The notes under the pieces are model-generated. The model saw only the letters and a list, made by a program, of their open reading frames with translations. It was not told the DNA's origin and ran no database searches. Both the position numbers and the translations under genes were made by a program. This document shows, piece by piece, positions 25,722 through 33,831 of a DNA stretch of 64,000 nucleotides. Origin of the DNA: CAWINY01 sp963837635 (lineage in GTDB: Bacteria; Acidobacteriota; Terriglobia; Terriglobales; Acidobacteriaceae). Location: positions 744,001 through 808,000 of the forward strand of contig CAWINY010000006.1 of the NCBI GenBank assembly GCA_963837635.1, written 5' to 3'. Numbering within the stretch: the stretch's first letter is position 1; each line of letters begins with the position of its first letter.

Positions 25722-25743
25722 TAATCACTTATAGCTTGAATCA

Positions 25744-26049
25744 CTATGCTTGCGGATACGTGGTCTGCTGAGGCGCGACCGGAGCCGAGGCCGGAAAGGC
25801 AAGCGGCTCTTCCGGAATAATCACCCACCCGACGAGGTACCCAATCACCCCCAGCGGGAAGCCGAGGATCGCTGCCAGCGCCCACACAACCCGCAAAAGG
25901 TTGACGTCCAGTTCGAAGTACTCGGCGAACGCCAGGCACACGCCCGCAATCTTCCGTCCCACGCGAGGCCGCATCAGGCGGCGGCGCGCCGCCACCGCCC
26001 CCACGCGCTTGCCGCAGTAGGCACACAGGTTGGCGTCATCCTGGATCAC
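25744..26049 (-). CDS. PspC-domain protein with disrupted zinc-ribbon start
   Basis: The visible frame, opening at GTG 26049, encodes CAYCGKRVGA, then the PspC domain RVGRKIAGVCLAFAEYFELD, VNLLRVVWALAAILG and IGYLVGWVIIPEEP with two membrane segments. Eight codons upstream there is ATG 26073-26071 behind a perfect GGAGGAG, but the second codon is TAA. After it TGC AAC TAT TGC GGT AAG completes the expected CNYCGK half of a zinc ribbon. The ancestral protein probably started MxCNYCGK. Either the gene now relies on GTG reinitiation, or one base is miscalled. PspC proteins are linked to membrane stress. Confidence 0.7.
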   Translation of the reverse strand: MIQDDANLCAYCGKRVGAVAARRRLMRPRVGRKIAGVCLAFAEYFELDVNLLRVVWALAAILGFPLGVIGYLVGWVIIPEEPLAFPASAPVAPQQTTYPQA

Positions 26050-26195
26050 CTTACCGCAATAGTTGCATTACATAGCCATCTCCTCCAACAAGTATACGGA
26101 TGCTGGCGCGGAGGTTCCGCGGCCAGAGCTGCTGCAGATTCGGTCCCTGTTGTGACGGCTTCTGCAACGTAAGCGGGTGGTGGAACATCTATAAA

Positions 26196-26225
26196 CTTGA
26201 CAGTATGTGACTCAGGTTCTATTAT
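26196..26225 (+). promoter_or_regulatory. dnaK promoter with HAIR-like operator
   Basis: -35 TTGACA (26197-26202, perfect) and -10 TATTAT (26220-26225) have a 17-bp spacer. CTTGACA-N7-ACTCAGG (26196-26216) matches the HspR operator HAIR (CTTGAGT-N7-ACTCAAG) at 11 of 14 positions and covers the -35 box. HspR is encoded at the end of the same operon. Confidence 0.75.
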
Positions 26226-26306
26226 GCGTTCGTTAGCAGCAGGAATGCTGTAAAGTTCAACGACAGCAATCATTTAAAGGGAATCGTAAGCAGGAGGCAG
26301 CTACCG

Positions 26307-28259
26307 ATGGCAAAGATTATAGGCATTGACTTGGGTACCACCAACTCGGTGGTAGCAGTAATGGAGGGGGGCGAGCCCAAGGTGATCCCCAACGAGGAGG
26401 GCGGGCGCACCACTCCGTCGGTCGTGGCCTTCACCAAGACCGGGGAGCGGCTGGTCGGCCAGGTGGCCAAGCGCCAGGCGATCACCAACCCGGAGAATAC
26501 GGTTTATTCGATCAAGCGCTTCATGGGGCGGCGCTACAACGAAGTCAACGAAGAGATGAAGATGGTCCCCTTTAAGGTTGTCCAGTCGGGCGACCACGTG
26601 GGCGTGGTGGCCCAGGGCAAGGAGTACACCCCGCCGCAGATCTCGGCCATGATCCTGCAGAAGCTGAAGAAGGCGGCGGAAGACTACCTGGGCGAGTCGG
26701 TGAGCGAGGCGGTCATCACCGTGCCGGCGTACTTCAATGACGCCCAGCGGCAGGCGACCAAGGATGCCGGCCAAGTCGCCGGCCTGAGCGTGAAGCGCAT
26801 CATTAACGAGCCCACGGCGGCCGCGCTTGCCTATGGCTTGGACAAGAAGAAAGACGAAACCATTGCCGTCTACGACTTCGGCGGCGGCACCTTCGATATC
26901 TCGGTGCTGGAAGTCGGCGAAGGCGTAGTCGAGGTGAAATCCACCAACGGTGACACCCACCTGGGCGGCGACAACATCGATCAGCGCATCGTGGACTGGC
27001 TGATCGACGAGTTCAAGAAGGACGAAGGTCTTGACCTGCGCGCCAAGGGCAATGAAATGGCGCTGCAGCGCCTGCGCGATGCGGCCGAGCGCGCCAAGAT
27101 CGAGCTCTCCACCACGATGGAGCACGAGATCAACCTGCCCTTCATCACTGCCGATGCCAGCGGCCCGAAGCACTTGGTCAAGCGGCTAACGCGGGCCAAG
27201 CTGGAGTCGATGGTGGAGGACATCATCCGCCGCGCCATCGGTCCTTGCGAGCAGGCGTTGAAGGATGCCGGGGTCACGCCGGCGCAGATTGACGAAGTGG
27301 TGCTGGTCGGCGGCCAGACGCGCATGCCGGCGATCCAGGAGCAGGTGAAAAAACTGTTCGGCAAGGAGCCGCACAAGGGCGTCAACCCGGACGAAGTGGT
27401 GGCGGTCGGCGCGGCGCTTCAGGGTGGCGTGCTGGGCGGCGAGGTCAAGGACCTGCTGCTGCTCGACGTGACCCCGCTAACGCTGGCGATCGAAACCCTG
27501 GGCGGCGTGGCGACGCCGATGATCCCTCGCAACACGACCATTCCGACGCGCAAGACCGAGACCTTCTCGACCGCGGCCGACAGCCAGACCTCGGTCGAGG
27601 TGCACGTGCTGCAGGGCGAACGGCCCATGGCGGGACAGAACCGCACCCTGGGCAAGTTCCACCTGACCGGCCTGCCCCCGGCTCCGCGTGGCGTGCCGCA
27701 GATCGAGGTCACGTTCGACATCGACGCGAACGGCATACTGAACGTCACCGCCAAGGACCGGGCCACGAGCAAAGACCAGAAGATCACGATTACCTCGTCG
27801 TCCGGCTTGTCGAAGGACGAGGTGGAGCGCATGGCCAAGGAAGCCGAGGCGCACTCGGCCGAGGACAAGGCCAAGCGCGACGAGGTCGAGGCGCGCAACC
27901 AACTCGATGGCATGGTTTACAACATCGAGAAGATGCTGCGCGAGCACGGCGATAAGATCAGCGGCAGCGAGCGCGGCGACGTGGAAAGCGCACTGGCCGA
28001 CGCTAAGACTGCTCTCCAGGGCACTGACGCCAGCGCCATGAACTCGGCCCGCGAGCGCCTGACCCAGGCTTCGCACAAGCTGGCCGAGGCGATGTACAAA
28101 GCTGCCCAGTCGGGTTCGCCCGCCGAGGGCGGTGCCGCTCCAGGCGCAGCTCCCAGCGAGGAGCACGGCGCGGGACCCGAGCCAGGCGCCAACGGCGGCG
28201 CCAAAGAAAAGGAAGGCGTCATCGACGCGGAGTACGTGGACGTGGATGAGAAGAAATAG
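26307..28259 (+). CDS. dnaK: Chaperone DnaK (Hsp70)
   Basis: A 650-residue Hsp70. It starts MAKIIGIDLGTTNSVVAVMEG. Further marks are VITVPAYFNDAQRQATKDAG, RIINEPTAAALAYGL, YDFGGGTFDISVLEV, VVLVGGQTRMPAIQE and the interdomain linker DLLLLDVTPL. The substrate-binding domain contains NTTIPTRKTETFSTA. The tail is Gly/Ala-rich and ends in EYVDVDEKK, as expected for co-chaperone binding. It refolds proteins in cycles with DnaJ and GrpE; grpE is not adjacent. First gene of dnaK-dnaJ-hspR; the ribosome-binding site is caggaggcag. Confidence 0.98.
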   Translation: MAKIIGIDLGTTNSVVAVMEGGEPKVIPNEEGGRTTPSVVAFTKTGERLVGQVAKRQAITNPENTVYSIKRFMGRRYNEVNEEMKMVPFKVVQSGDHVGVVAQGKEYTPPQISAMILQKLKKAAEDYLGESVSEAVITVPAYFNDAQRQATKDAGQVAGLSVKRIINEPTAAALAYGLDKKKDETIAVYDFGGGTFDISVLEVGEGVVEVKSTNGDTHLGGDNIDQRIVDWLIDEFKKDEGLDLRAKGNEMALQRLRDAAERAKIELSTTMEHEINLPFITADASGPKHLVKRLTRAKLESMVEDIIRRAIGPCEQALKDAGVTPAQIDEVVLVGGQTRMPAIQEQVKKLFGKEPHKGVNPDEVVAVGAALQGGVLGGEVKDLLLLDVTPLTLAIETLGGVATPMIPRNTTIPTRKTETFSTAADSQTSVEVHVLQGERPMAGQNRTLGKFHLTGLPPAPRGVPQIEVTFDIDANGILNVTAKDRATSKDQKITITSSSGLSKDEVERMAKEAEAHSAEDKAKRDEVEARNQLDGMVYNIEKMLREHGDKISGSERGDVESALADAKTALQGTDASAMNSARERLTQASHKLAEAMYKAAQSGSPAEGGAAPGAAPSEEHGAGPEPGANGGAKEKEGVIDAEYVDVDEKK

Positions 28260-28268
28260 CCAGGTCCG

Positions 28269-28325
28269 GTGTGGGGCGGGTCTCTGACCCGCCCCATCTT
28301 TGGGACGGGTCGAAGACCCGTCCCA
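28269..28325. repeat. Tandem inverted repeats between dnaK and dnaJ
   Basis: Two neighbouring hairpins, GGGGCGGGTC...GACCCGCCCC and GGGACGGGTC...GACCCGTCCC, are near-copies of each other. They are intergenic and lack a U-tract; they may protect or attenuate the dnaK message within the operon. Confidence 0.65.
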
Positions 28326-28358
28326 CATGTACTCTAACGACCAACGACCAACGACAAA

Positions 28359-29597
28359 ATGGCCACCACTGCGACCAAAGATTATTACGGCACTCTGGGC
28401 GTGAAGAAGAGCGCCTCGGCGGAGGAGATCCGCAAGGCGTTCCGCAAGCTCGCGCGTAAGTATCACCCCGACGTCAATCAGGGGGACAAGGCCGCGGAGG
28501 AGAAGTTCAAGCTGCTTTCCGAGGCCAACGACGTCCTGAGCGACCCCAAGAAGCGCAAGATCTACGACCAGCTCGGCTTCTATTCCGACAACATCGATCC
28601 GGCGGCAGCCGAGGCCTATGCCCGTGGCGGCAACACCGGTTTCGGCGCGGGCGGATTCGGCGGCTTTCCCGGCGGAGGTGGACAGGGCGGCCGTGGGCAG
28701 GGAATTCCCGTGGATTTTGGCGGCTTCGACTTTTCCGACATCATCGACAAGGCGCAGCAGCAAGGTGGCCGGCAGCAGGGCGGGGGAGGCGGGTTTCGCG
28801 ATATCTTCTCCAACATCTTCGGCCGGGGCGGGGCAGCCGCCCACGAGGCGCCGGAGCCGGGCAGCGATCTGGAGTACCAGGTCAACGTGCCTTTCTGGGA
28901 GGCGATCCGCGGCAGCGTGATGCGGTTGAGCATCACCCGCCAGCAGAGCTGCGGGCATTGCCACGGTGAAGGCTATTTGCAGGGTACGCAGACCTGTCCC
29001 GAATGCGGCGGCAAGGGTCAGGTCACCCAGACCTCGGGCGGCATGAAGTTTAACTTGCAATGCCCGCGTTGCGGCGGCAGCGGCAAGACGCGCAACGTCT
29101 GCCCGGCCTGCCACGGGAGCGGCCTGGTGACGCATGCGGAACCGCTGGAGGTGCGCATCAAGCCGGGCACGCGCGATGGGCAGCGCATCCGGCTGGCCGC
29201 CAAGGGCAACGCGGGCGGGCATGGCGGCGTGCCGGGCGACCTCTACATCATCGTGCGCACGGGCAGCCATCCGGTCTTCCAGCGCGAGGGCGACGATATC
29301 CAGCTGACGGTTCCGGTCACCATCACCGAAGCCGCACTGGGCGCCAAAATTGAAGTGCCCACCATCGACGGCCGCGCCCTGTTGCGCATCCCGCCGGGAA
29401 CCCAGAGCGGGCAAAAGCTGCGCCTGCGGGAAAAGGGCGTGCCCTCAGCGATACGCGAGGGCGCGCGTGGCGACGAAATCGTCGAGGTAACGGTTGTGAC
29501 GCCGCATGTGCACGACGAGCGCTCGAAGGAGATCCTGCGCGAGTTGGGCAAGCTGAATCCCGAGGACCCGCGGCAAGAGTTGTGGAAGGAAGTGTAG
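28359..29597 (+). CDS. dnaJ: Chaperone DnaJ (Hsp40)
   Basis: A 412-residue type-I J protein. The J domain (residues about 8-73) has the HPD motif in ARKYHPDVNQGDKAAEEKF. A long Gly/Phe-rich linker follows, then the zinc-binding region with four repeats CGHCHGEG, CPECGGKG, CPRCGGSG and CPACHGSG, and the C-terminal substrate domains ending in VTVVTPHVHDERSKEIL. It stimulates DnaK ATPase and delivers clients. It lies about 100 bp after dnaK, with inverted repeats between, and upstream of hspR. Confidence 0.96.
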   Translation: MATTATKDYYGTLGVKKSASAEEIRKAFRKLARKYHPDVNQGDKAAEEKFKLLSEANDVLSDPKKRKIYDQLGFYSDNIDPAAAEAYARGGNTGFGAGGFGGFPGGGGQGGRGQGIPVDFGGFDFSDIIDKAQQQGGRQQGGGGGFRDIFSNIFGRGGAAAHEAPEPGSDLEYQVNVPFWEAIRGSVMRLSITRQQSCGHCHGEGYLQGTQTCPECGGKGQVTQTSGGMKFNLQCPRCGGSGKTRNVCPACHGSGLVTHAEPLEVRIKPGTRDGQRIRLAAKGNAGGHGGVPGDLYIIVRTGSHPVFQREGDDIQLTVPVTITEAALGAKIEVPTIDGRALLRIPPGTQSGQKLRLREKGVPSAIREGARGDEIVEVTVVTPHVHDERSKEILRELGKLNPEDPRQELWKEV

Positions 29598-29735
29598 GAA
29601 GTTTTACCGCGGATCGCGCGGATTCAAAACGGATTCTCACGGATTGTTTCCAAATTAATCCGCGTTGATCCGGTCTCAATCCGTGTACATCCCCGGTAAG
29701 AAGCAGGTTTGCTGACGGCTGATGGCTGAGAGCTG

Positions 29736-30140
29736 ATGGCTAAGAAACGCGGCAAAGGCGCATACATGATTTCCGCGGTGGCGGAGATGTACGACATCCA
29801 TCCGCAGACGCTGCGGCTCTATGAGCGCGAAGGTTTGCTGAAGCCCTCGCGCACTGAGGGAAATACGCGTCTCTACACCGACGAAGACCTGGAGCGACTG
29901 GAGTTCATCCTCACCCTGGCGCGTGACCTGGGCGTAAACATCAGCGGCATCGGCATCATCCTGCAGATGCGCGAGCGCATGGAAATGATGGAGCGCCAGA
30001 TTCACGAGTTCTTCAGCAGCATGCAAGAGGAGATGATGCGCCGCGTCGAGCAGCAGGTCCCGCCGGAGAGCGGAGCGCTCGTGCCGGTCCACCGCATGGT
30101 CGTCAGCCCGTCGGACAATCAGAAGAAGAACAAGCAATAG
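29736..30140 (+). CDS. hspR: MerR-type heat-shock repressor HspR
   Basis: A 134-residue MerR-family regulator. The winged helix reads MISAVAEMYDIHPQTLRLYE followed by REGLLKPSRTEGNTRLYTDEDLERL. It continues with a coiled coil (LQMRERMEMMERQIHEFFSS). The C-terminal part is short and polar. The HPQTLRLYEREGL sequence and the position at the end of the dnaK operon identify HspR. In actinobacteria and Helicobacter it represses dnaK operons through HAIR sites with DnaK as co-repressor. A HAIR-like site lies in the dnaK promoter here, so autoregulation is inferred. Confidence 0.93.
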   Translation: MAKKRGKGAYMISAVAEMYDIHPQTLRLYEREGLLKPSRTEGNTRLYTDEDLERLEFILTLARDLGVNISGIGIILQMRERMEMMERQIHEFFSSMQEEMMRRVEQQVPPESGALVPVHRMVVSPSDNQKKNKQ

Positions 30141-30260
30141 GGTTTCAGGTACCAGGTGACAGTTTCTAGGGCTGGTTCAGATGTCGCAAGTATCATTCTG
30201 AGCGGCACATGGGTCTTTCGGCCCACGTCAAACATTACGGCCAAGTGACGCCCCTGGATT

Positions 30261-30353
30261 TGTCATTCCGAGCGCGCGGTTTTGGCGCGAGGAATCCGCA
30301 GTTTCGCCCTAGTCAGCCATAAATGCGGATTCCTCGCTTCGCTCGGAATGACA
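30261..30353. repeat. Nested inverted repeat (TGTCATTCCGAGC / GCTCGGAATGACA)
   Basis: The outer arms TGTCATTCCGAGC (30261-30273) / GCTCGGAATGACA (30341-30353) enclose inner arms GCGAGGAATCCGCA (30287-30300) / TGCGGATTCCTCGC (30324-30337). Related fragments occur near 15180 and 34680-34815. It looks like a miniature mobile or REP-like unit in the gap between hspR and the deacetylase gene. Confidence 0.75.
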
Positions 30354-30424
30354 AAAAGGTTCGCGGAGTTCTCCCTGCTCCCGTGGTAGGTTCTTAGGCC
30401 ACGTCTACGCGTGGTTCCGCTCCG

Positions 30425-31432
30425 ATGCTCAACTTCAAGCTGGTCTATTCCGACGACTACACGCTGCCGCTAGGCCAACACGTCTTTCCCGCACAAAAAT
30501 ACCGGCTCATTCACCAGCGGCTGCTCGGCTCCGGCCTGGTCACGCCTGAGGACTTTGTAGCGCCACAGCCGGCGACGGATGAGGACGTCCGGCTCGTCCA
30601 TACGGAAGAGTATGTACACGCCCTCAAGAGCGGTGAGCTCTCTGACAAGCAGCGACTCCAGATGGAGATCCCCTACTCGCCGCAACTGGTGCAGGCGTTC
30701 TGGCTCTCGGCGGGGGGATCAATCCTGGCTGCCGACCTCGCGCTGCAGGATGGGGTTAGCATCAGCCTCGGCGGCGGATTTCACCACGCGTTCCCGAATC
30801 ATGGCGAGGGCTTCTGCATGATCAACGACGTCGCCATCGCCGTGCGCAAGCTGCTTCGTGAGAGGAAGGTGCGCCGGGTGATGGTGCTCGACTGCGACGT
30901 GCATCACGGTAACGGTACGGCCGCGATCTTCAGCAACATGGATACGGCCGCCGTGGAACCCGCACTGATTGCGCAAACTCACGCGTGGTCGGCCGGCGTG
31001 CTCGCCCCGCAGCGGCCAGCGTGCGTGGGGGAAGCCGATGCCGGGGACGTGTTCACCGTGTCGCTGCACCAGGAGCACAACTACCCGGTGTGGAAGCCGC
31101 CTTCCTCGCTGGACGTGCATCTGCCCGACGGTACCGACGATGCCGAGTACCTCACTTGGCTGGACAACGCGCTCAGCGCGGCGCTGCGCCGCTTCGAGCC
31201 GGATTTGATCGCCTATCTCGCGGGCGCCGACCCCTACCAGGACGACCAGCTTGGCGGCCTGGGCCTGACCATCGGCGGGCTGCGCCAGCGCGACGAGTAC
31301 GTATTCCGTGTGGCGCAGTCGCGCGCCATCCCGATCTTCGTCACGCTCGCCGGCGGCTATGCGAAGAAGGTGGAGGACACGGTGACCATCCACAGCAACA
31401 CGGTGTTCGTGGCGGCAGAGGTCTACAGGTAG
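30425..31432 (+). CDS. Histone-deacetylase/AcuC-family amidohydrolase
   Basis: A 335-residue zinc-dependent deacetylase-like enzyme. Catalytic residues appear as His120-His121 in GGGFHHAFPNHGEGFCMIND, the zinc ligands Asp158 and His160 in LDCDVHHGNGT, and Asp in AGADPYQDDQLGG. A conserved Gly-rich LAGGYA follows. Relatives remove acyl groups from acetyl-polyamines, acetoin-related or lysine substrates. An insertion of about 35 residues (171-207, VEPALIAQTHAWSAGVLAPQ and on) separates GTAAIF from DVFTVSLHQEHNYP, which are contiguous in the relatives I recall. Its effect is unknown. Single gene. Confidence 0.88.
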   Translation: MLNFKLVYSDDYTLPLGQHVFPAQKYRLIHQRLLGSGLVTPEDFVAPQPATDEDVRLVHTEEYVHALKSGELSDKQRLQMEIPYSPQLVQAFWLSAGGSILAADLALQDGVSISLGGGFHHAFPNHGEGFCMINDVAIAVRKLLRERKVRRVMVLDCDVHHGNGTAAIFSNMDTAAVEPALIAQTHAWSAGVLAPQRPACVGEADAGDVFTVSLHQEHNYPVWKPPSSLDVHLPDGTDDAEYLTWLDNALSAALRRFEPDLIAYLAGADPYQDDQLGGLGLTIGGLRQRDEYVFRVAQSRAIPIFVTLAGGYAKKVEDTVTIHSNTVFVAAEVYR

Positions 31433-31515
31433 CTATAAAAAGCGCTTTCAGCTCTCGGCTTTCAGCTTGAAACCTTGATCGCGTGAGCTGAAAGCTGATA
31501 GCCGATAGCGCCTTT

Positions 31516-32211
31516 TCACTGCTGCGGCTGGCCTCCGCTCTGCTGCGTGGAGTTGGCAGGCGCCGTCTTCTTCCGTACGGTCTTCTTTTTTGGGGTCGTC
31601 TCATCGTCGACGATGATCTTTTTGGGCGGGGCAGCCGCGGCGGCTGCGGCGGCGGCTGCGCGGATCTGCTGCTGCTCGGCCCGGAGACTGTTCAACTGAG
31701 CCAGGGTGAAGGTGGCGAGGCTCTCGACATGGTCGGCTAGAGTGCGGCGCGCGGTGTCGAAATCATTCACATCGGTGGCGAGCGCCTGGAATTCTTCCTT
31801 CGGGCCGAAGGCCCCGGCCGATTCGGTCAACGACGATAACACATCGTATAGGGCATTTATGTTCCGGTACAGCTTGAAGGAATTGCCGACATTCTGCGGC
31901 TCCGAGCGCACCTGGGCAATCAGGCCGGGCAGCGCCACCTGCATGTTGCGCTGCAGGGATGTGGTATTGGACTCCGCCTGCTGCTTCTGCTGGGAATCGG
32001 TTTTCCACTTGTTCACGTGCAGCCGGCCGAGATCGGAGAGGGAGCGCTGTACGCTGCTTTCGATCTGCGCCAGCACCGGGGTGACATCCGGCGGCGGGGT
32101 CACGGCGGGCGCTGCGGTCTGAGTGGGTCGCGCGGCCAGGTTCGGAGAGGCAATTTGCGCGGGTGCGGCCATGCCGAAGGCAAGGAGTGCGGCGAAAACC
32201 GTCAGTTTCAT
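31516..32211 (-). CDS. Secreted coiled-coil protein, function unknown
   Basis: A 231-residue exported protein. ATG 32211 gives the signal peptide MKLTVFAALLAFGMAAPAQI. The rest is helical: SLSDLGRLHVNKWKTDSQQK, VRSEPQNVGNSFKLYRNINALYDVLSSL and LADHVESLATFTLAQLNSLR, then an Ala9-10 run and a basic KKKTVRKKTAPAN tail. It resembles periplasmic proteins common in Acidobacteriota, but I cannot name a family. The polyalanine is encoded by a GC-rich trinucleotide run. Confidence 0.7.
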   Translation of the reverse strand: MKLTVFAALLAFGMAAPAQIASPNLAARPTQTAAPAVTPPPDVTPVLAQIESSVQRSLSDLGRLHVNKWKTDSQQKQQAESNTTSLQRNMQVALPGLIAQVRSEPQNVGNSFKLYRNINALYDVLSSLTESAGAFGPKEEFQALATDVNDFDTARRTLADHVESLATFTLAQLNSLRAEQQQIRAAAAAAAAAAPPKKIIVDDETTPKKKTVRKKTAPANSTQQSGGQPQQ

Positions 32212-32465
32212 GATTGTGCTCTCATCCCGGCGCTCGCCGGTCCTAGCGAGACTATTCTGCCGAAGGGCTACTCGCAATACGATGTGTGCGGCGAGCCCTT
32301 TCGTTGCAAGGCGCCAATCAGTACGTACGTGAAGTGTGGGCTGAGGCGAGCAGGAATGGAGGCTTTGTTGGCTAGTCCAAACGACGCGAACGTGATGGTG
32401 GGGAACTCGGTCAGTGAGTGGGATTTGACGAAGCAGGTTGCCTGAGCGAGAATAGGCATGTAAGT

Positions 32466-32541
32466 GGGCCTGTGGCGCAGCTGGGAGCGCGCTTCCATGG
32501 CATGGAAGAGGTCGTCGGTTCGATCCCGACCAGGTCCACCA
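32466..32541 (+). tRNA. tRNA-Ala (anticodon GGC)
   Basis: A 76-nt cloverleaf with encoded CCA. The acceptor GGGCCTG pairs with CAGGTCC, the D-stem is GCGC/GCGC, the anticodon arm CTTCC-ATGGCAT-GGAAG has GGC at 34-36, and the T-arm is GTCGG-TTCGATC-CCGAC. Confidence 0.97.
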
Positions 32542-32854
32542 ACTAACCCCTTAGTCTTCAATCCCCTACAACGTTATCCAAATTCCAACTCCTCTCAATT
32601 TGATAGCATTTGGTAGCAAATTCTGACGCTTCCTTTCGCCAGGGCTTGCACTGGGCCGTGAGAAAGCGCTCGGAGGTGGCTGCGGGCATTATCCCATTGC
32701 TGCTAATTTCTGCGGAGACGGGAAGCCGATTCGCTTCGTTTCGGAGGAGATCCCGGGGCGCTGTCCAGCAGGGAAGGATGAGTGGCACAAAAGGCATAAA
32801 ACAAGAGGTACAATGGGAAATGCCGTTGAATCTGTGGCACTTGCTAGCGTTGAT
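32542..32854. other. Intergenic stretch between tRNA-Ala and the tRNA-Cys remnant
   Basis: No gene is recognised. Open frames over this region read as antisense tRNA peptides or lack families. It may be the place where the 5' half of tRNA-Cys was replaced. Confidence 0.5.
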
Positions 32855-32906
32855 GGAGGGTCTGCCAAAGTTCTATCCGGCGGTTCGATTCCGCCCCGCG
32901 CCTCCA
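32855..32906 (+). pseudogene. tRNA-Cys remnant (3' half)
   Basis: The T-arm GGCGG-TTCGATT-CCGCC and the acceptor 3' strand CCGCGCC with discriminator T and CCA are perfect for tRNA-Cys, which alone typically has U73 with this acceptor. Upstream, GGAGGGTCTGCCAAAGTTCT resembles a Cys anticodon arm (GGAGG-TCTGCAAA) with two inserted bases. No matching 5' acceptor strand GGCGCGG or D-arm precedes it. It is either a decayed tRNA or the 3' half left as an att site. Confidence 0.6.
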
Positions 32907-32945
32907 ATTCGCATCTGAAGCCGTGAGCGTCAGCGGCTTGTTTTC

Positions 32946-33677
32946 ATGACCCATCCCATCCAGACAGCGACCCTGCTGCGTATCGTCCATCTCTCCGATC
33001 AGACCAGTCATCTCGAATTGCAAGTGGACGACGTGGAGGAGTTCCGTTATAAGCCGGGTCAATTCATCGCGGTCCGCGAGCCGTTGGTGGAAGGCAAGCA
33101 ACTGACGCGGGCCTACTCGATCGCCTCGGCGTCGGGCAGCAACCGCTTTGAGCTGTGCCTGAACCGCATCACCGAAGGCAAGATGTCGAATTTCCTCTGC
33201 GATCTGCCGGAGGGGAGCACGATCCACTTTCACGGGCCGCACGGACTGTTCACCCTGCGCGAGCCGCGGCGCGATTCCCTATTTCTTTGCACCGGCACGG
33301 GAATCGCCCCGCTGCGCGCCATGCTCCAGTGGCTGCTGGCCGAACCCGGACGGAGCTGTGGACACCAGCTTTGGCTCATCTATGGAACGCGTTGGGAGAC
33401 GGACATCTACTACGCCGACGAGTTCCGCGCACTCGAAAGTCGCTACGCGAATTTCCGCTATCTGCCCACGCTCAGCCGCGCCGGACCCAGTTGGAGCGGA
33501 CTGCGCGGCTATGTGCAGGAGTACGCGAGAAAGATCGCGACCGCGCGGCCCAACAACGGTGTAGGTTCGCTGCATGCCTATATCTGCGGCCTGCATACCA
33601 TGGTGGCCGATAACCGCGACCTGCTGCTCTCCCTCGGCTGGGACAAGGGCGACGTCATCTATGAGCGGTACGACTGA
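32946..33677 (+). CDS. Ferredoxin/flavodoxin-NADP reductase-like flavoprotein
   Basis: A 243-residue FAD- and NAD(P)H-binding reductase. The FAD domain has KPGQFIAVREPLVEGKQLTR and the flavin-binding RAYSIASASGSN; the pyridine-nucleotide domain has LFLCTGTGIAPLRAMLQWLL and YGTRWETDIYYADEF, ending AYICGLHTMVADNRDLLLSLGW and VIYERYD. It transfers electrons between NAD(P)H and a one-electron carrier such as ferredoxin. The C-terminus lacks an added aromatic extension. Single gene, 40 bp after the tRNA-Cys remnant. Confidence 0.9.
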   Translation: MTHPIQTATLLRIVHLSDQTSHLELQVDDVEEFRYKPGQFIAVREPLVEGKQLTRAYSIASASGSNRFELCLNRITEGKMSNFLCDLPEGSTIHFHGPHGLFTLREPRRDSLFLCTGTGIAPLRAMLQWLLAEPGRSCGHQLWLIYGTRWETDIYYADEFRALESRYANFRYLPTLSRAGPSWSGLRGYVQEYARKIATARPNNGVGSLHAYICGLHTMVADNRDLLLSLGWDKGDVIYERYD

Positions 33678-33831
33678 CAGGTATCAGGTATTAGGTATCA
33701 GGTATTGAGATCCGGCGATGCACGCGAGATCCTTCGCGTCCTCGCGCCAAAGGCGGACGCTCGTTTCAGGATAACGCCTTCGTTGAGGATTGTTGTGCGT
33801 GCTGATTTTAAGGGCAGAGAGGTGAAGAGGT

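Noticed and set aside
27477..29414. A 645-codon minus-strand open frame antisense to dnaK and dnaJ
   Set aside because: It is a GC-rich shadow frame. The plus-strand genes are unmistakable, and the antisense translation has low-complexity Ala/Arg/Leu composition with no family.
32268..32561. Minus-strand frame with GRDRTDDLFHAMEARSQ across tRNA-Ala
   Set aside because: This is the familiar spurious peptide obtained by translating the antisense strand of a tRNA gene.
32754..32906. A possible 155-nt structured RNA (tmRNA or intron-split tRNA) closing GGGGCGC with GCGCCTC
   Set aside because: The pairing is short, and no tmRNA tag, intron core or anticodon arm could be built. The 3' half alone fits tRNA-Cys better.
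32820..32906. Candidate tRNA-Sec partner for SelA
   Set aside because: There is no UCA anticodon, no 8-bp acceptor stem and no long variable arm.
32689..32907. Minus-strand frame with EARGGIEPP near 32.9 kb
   Set aside because: It is also an antisense-tRNA artefact, and it pointed to the tRNA-Cys remnant on the plus strand.
33678..33831. Possible brnT gene upstream of brnA
   Set aside because: The gap is only 154 bp and made of repeats; no BrnT motif is found on either strand.
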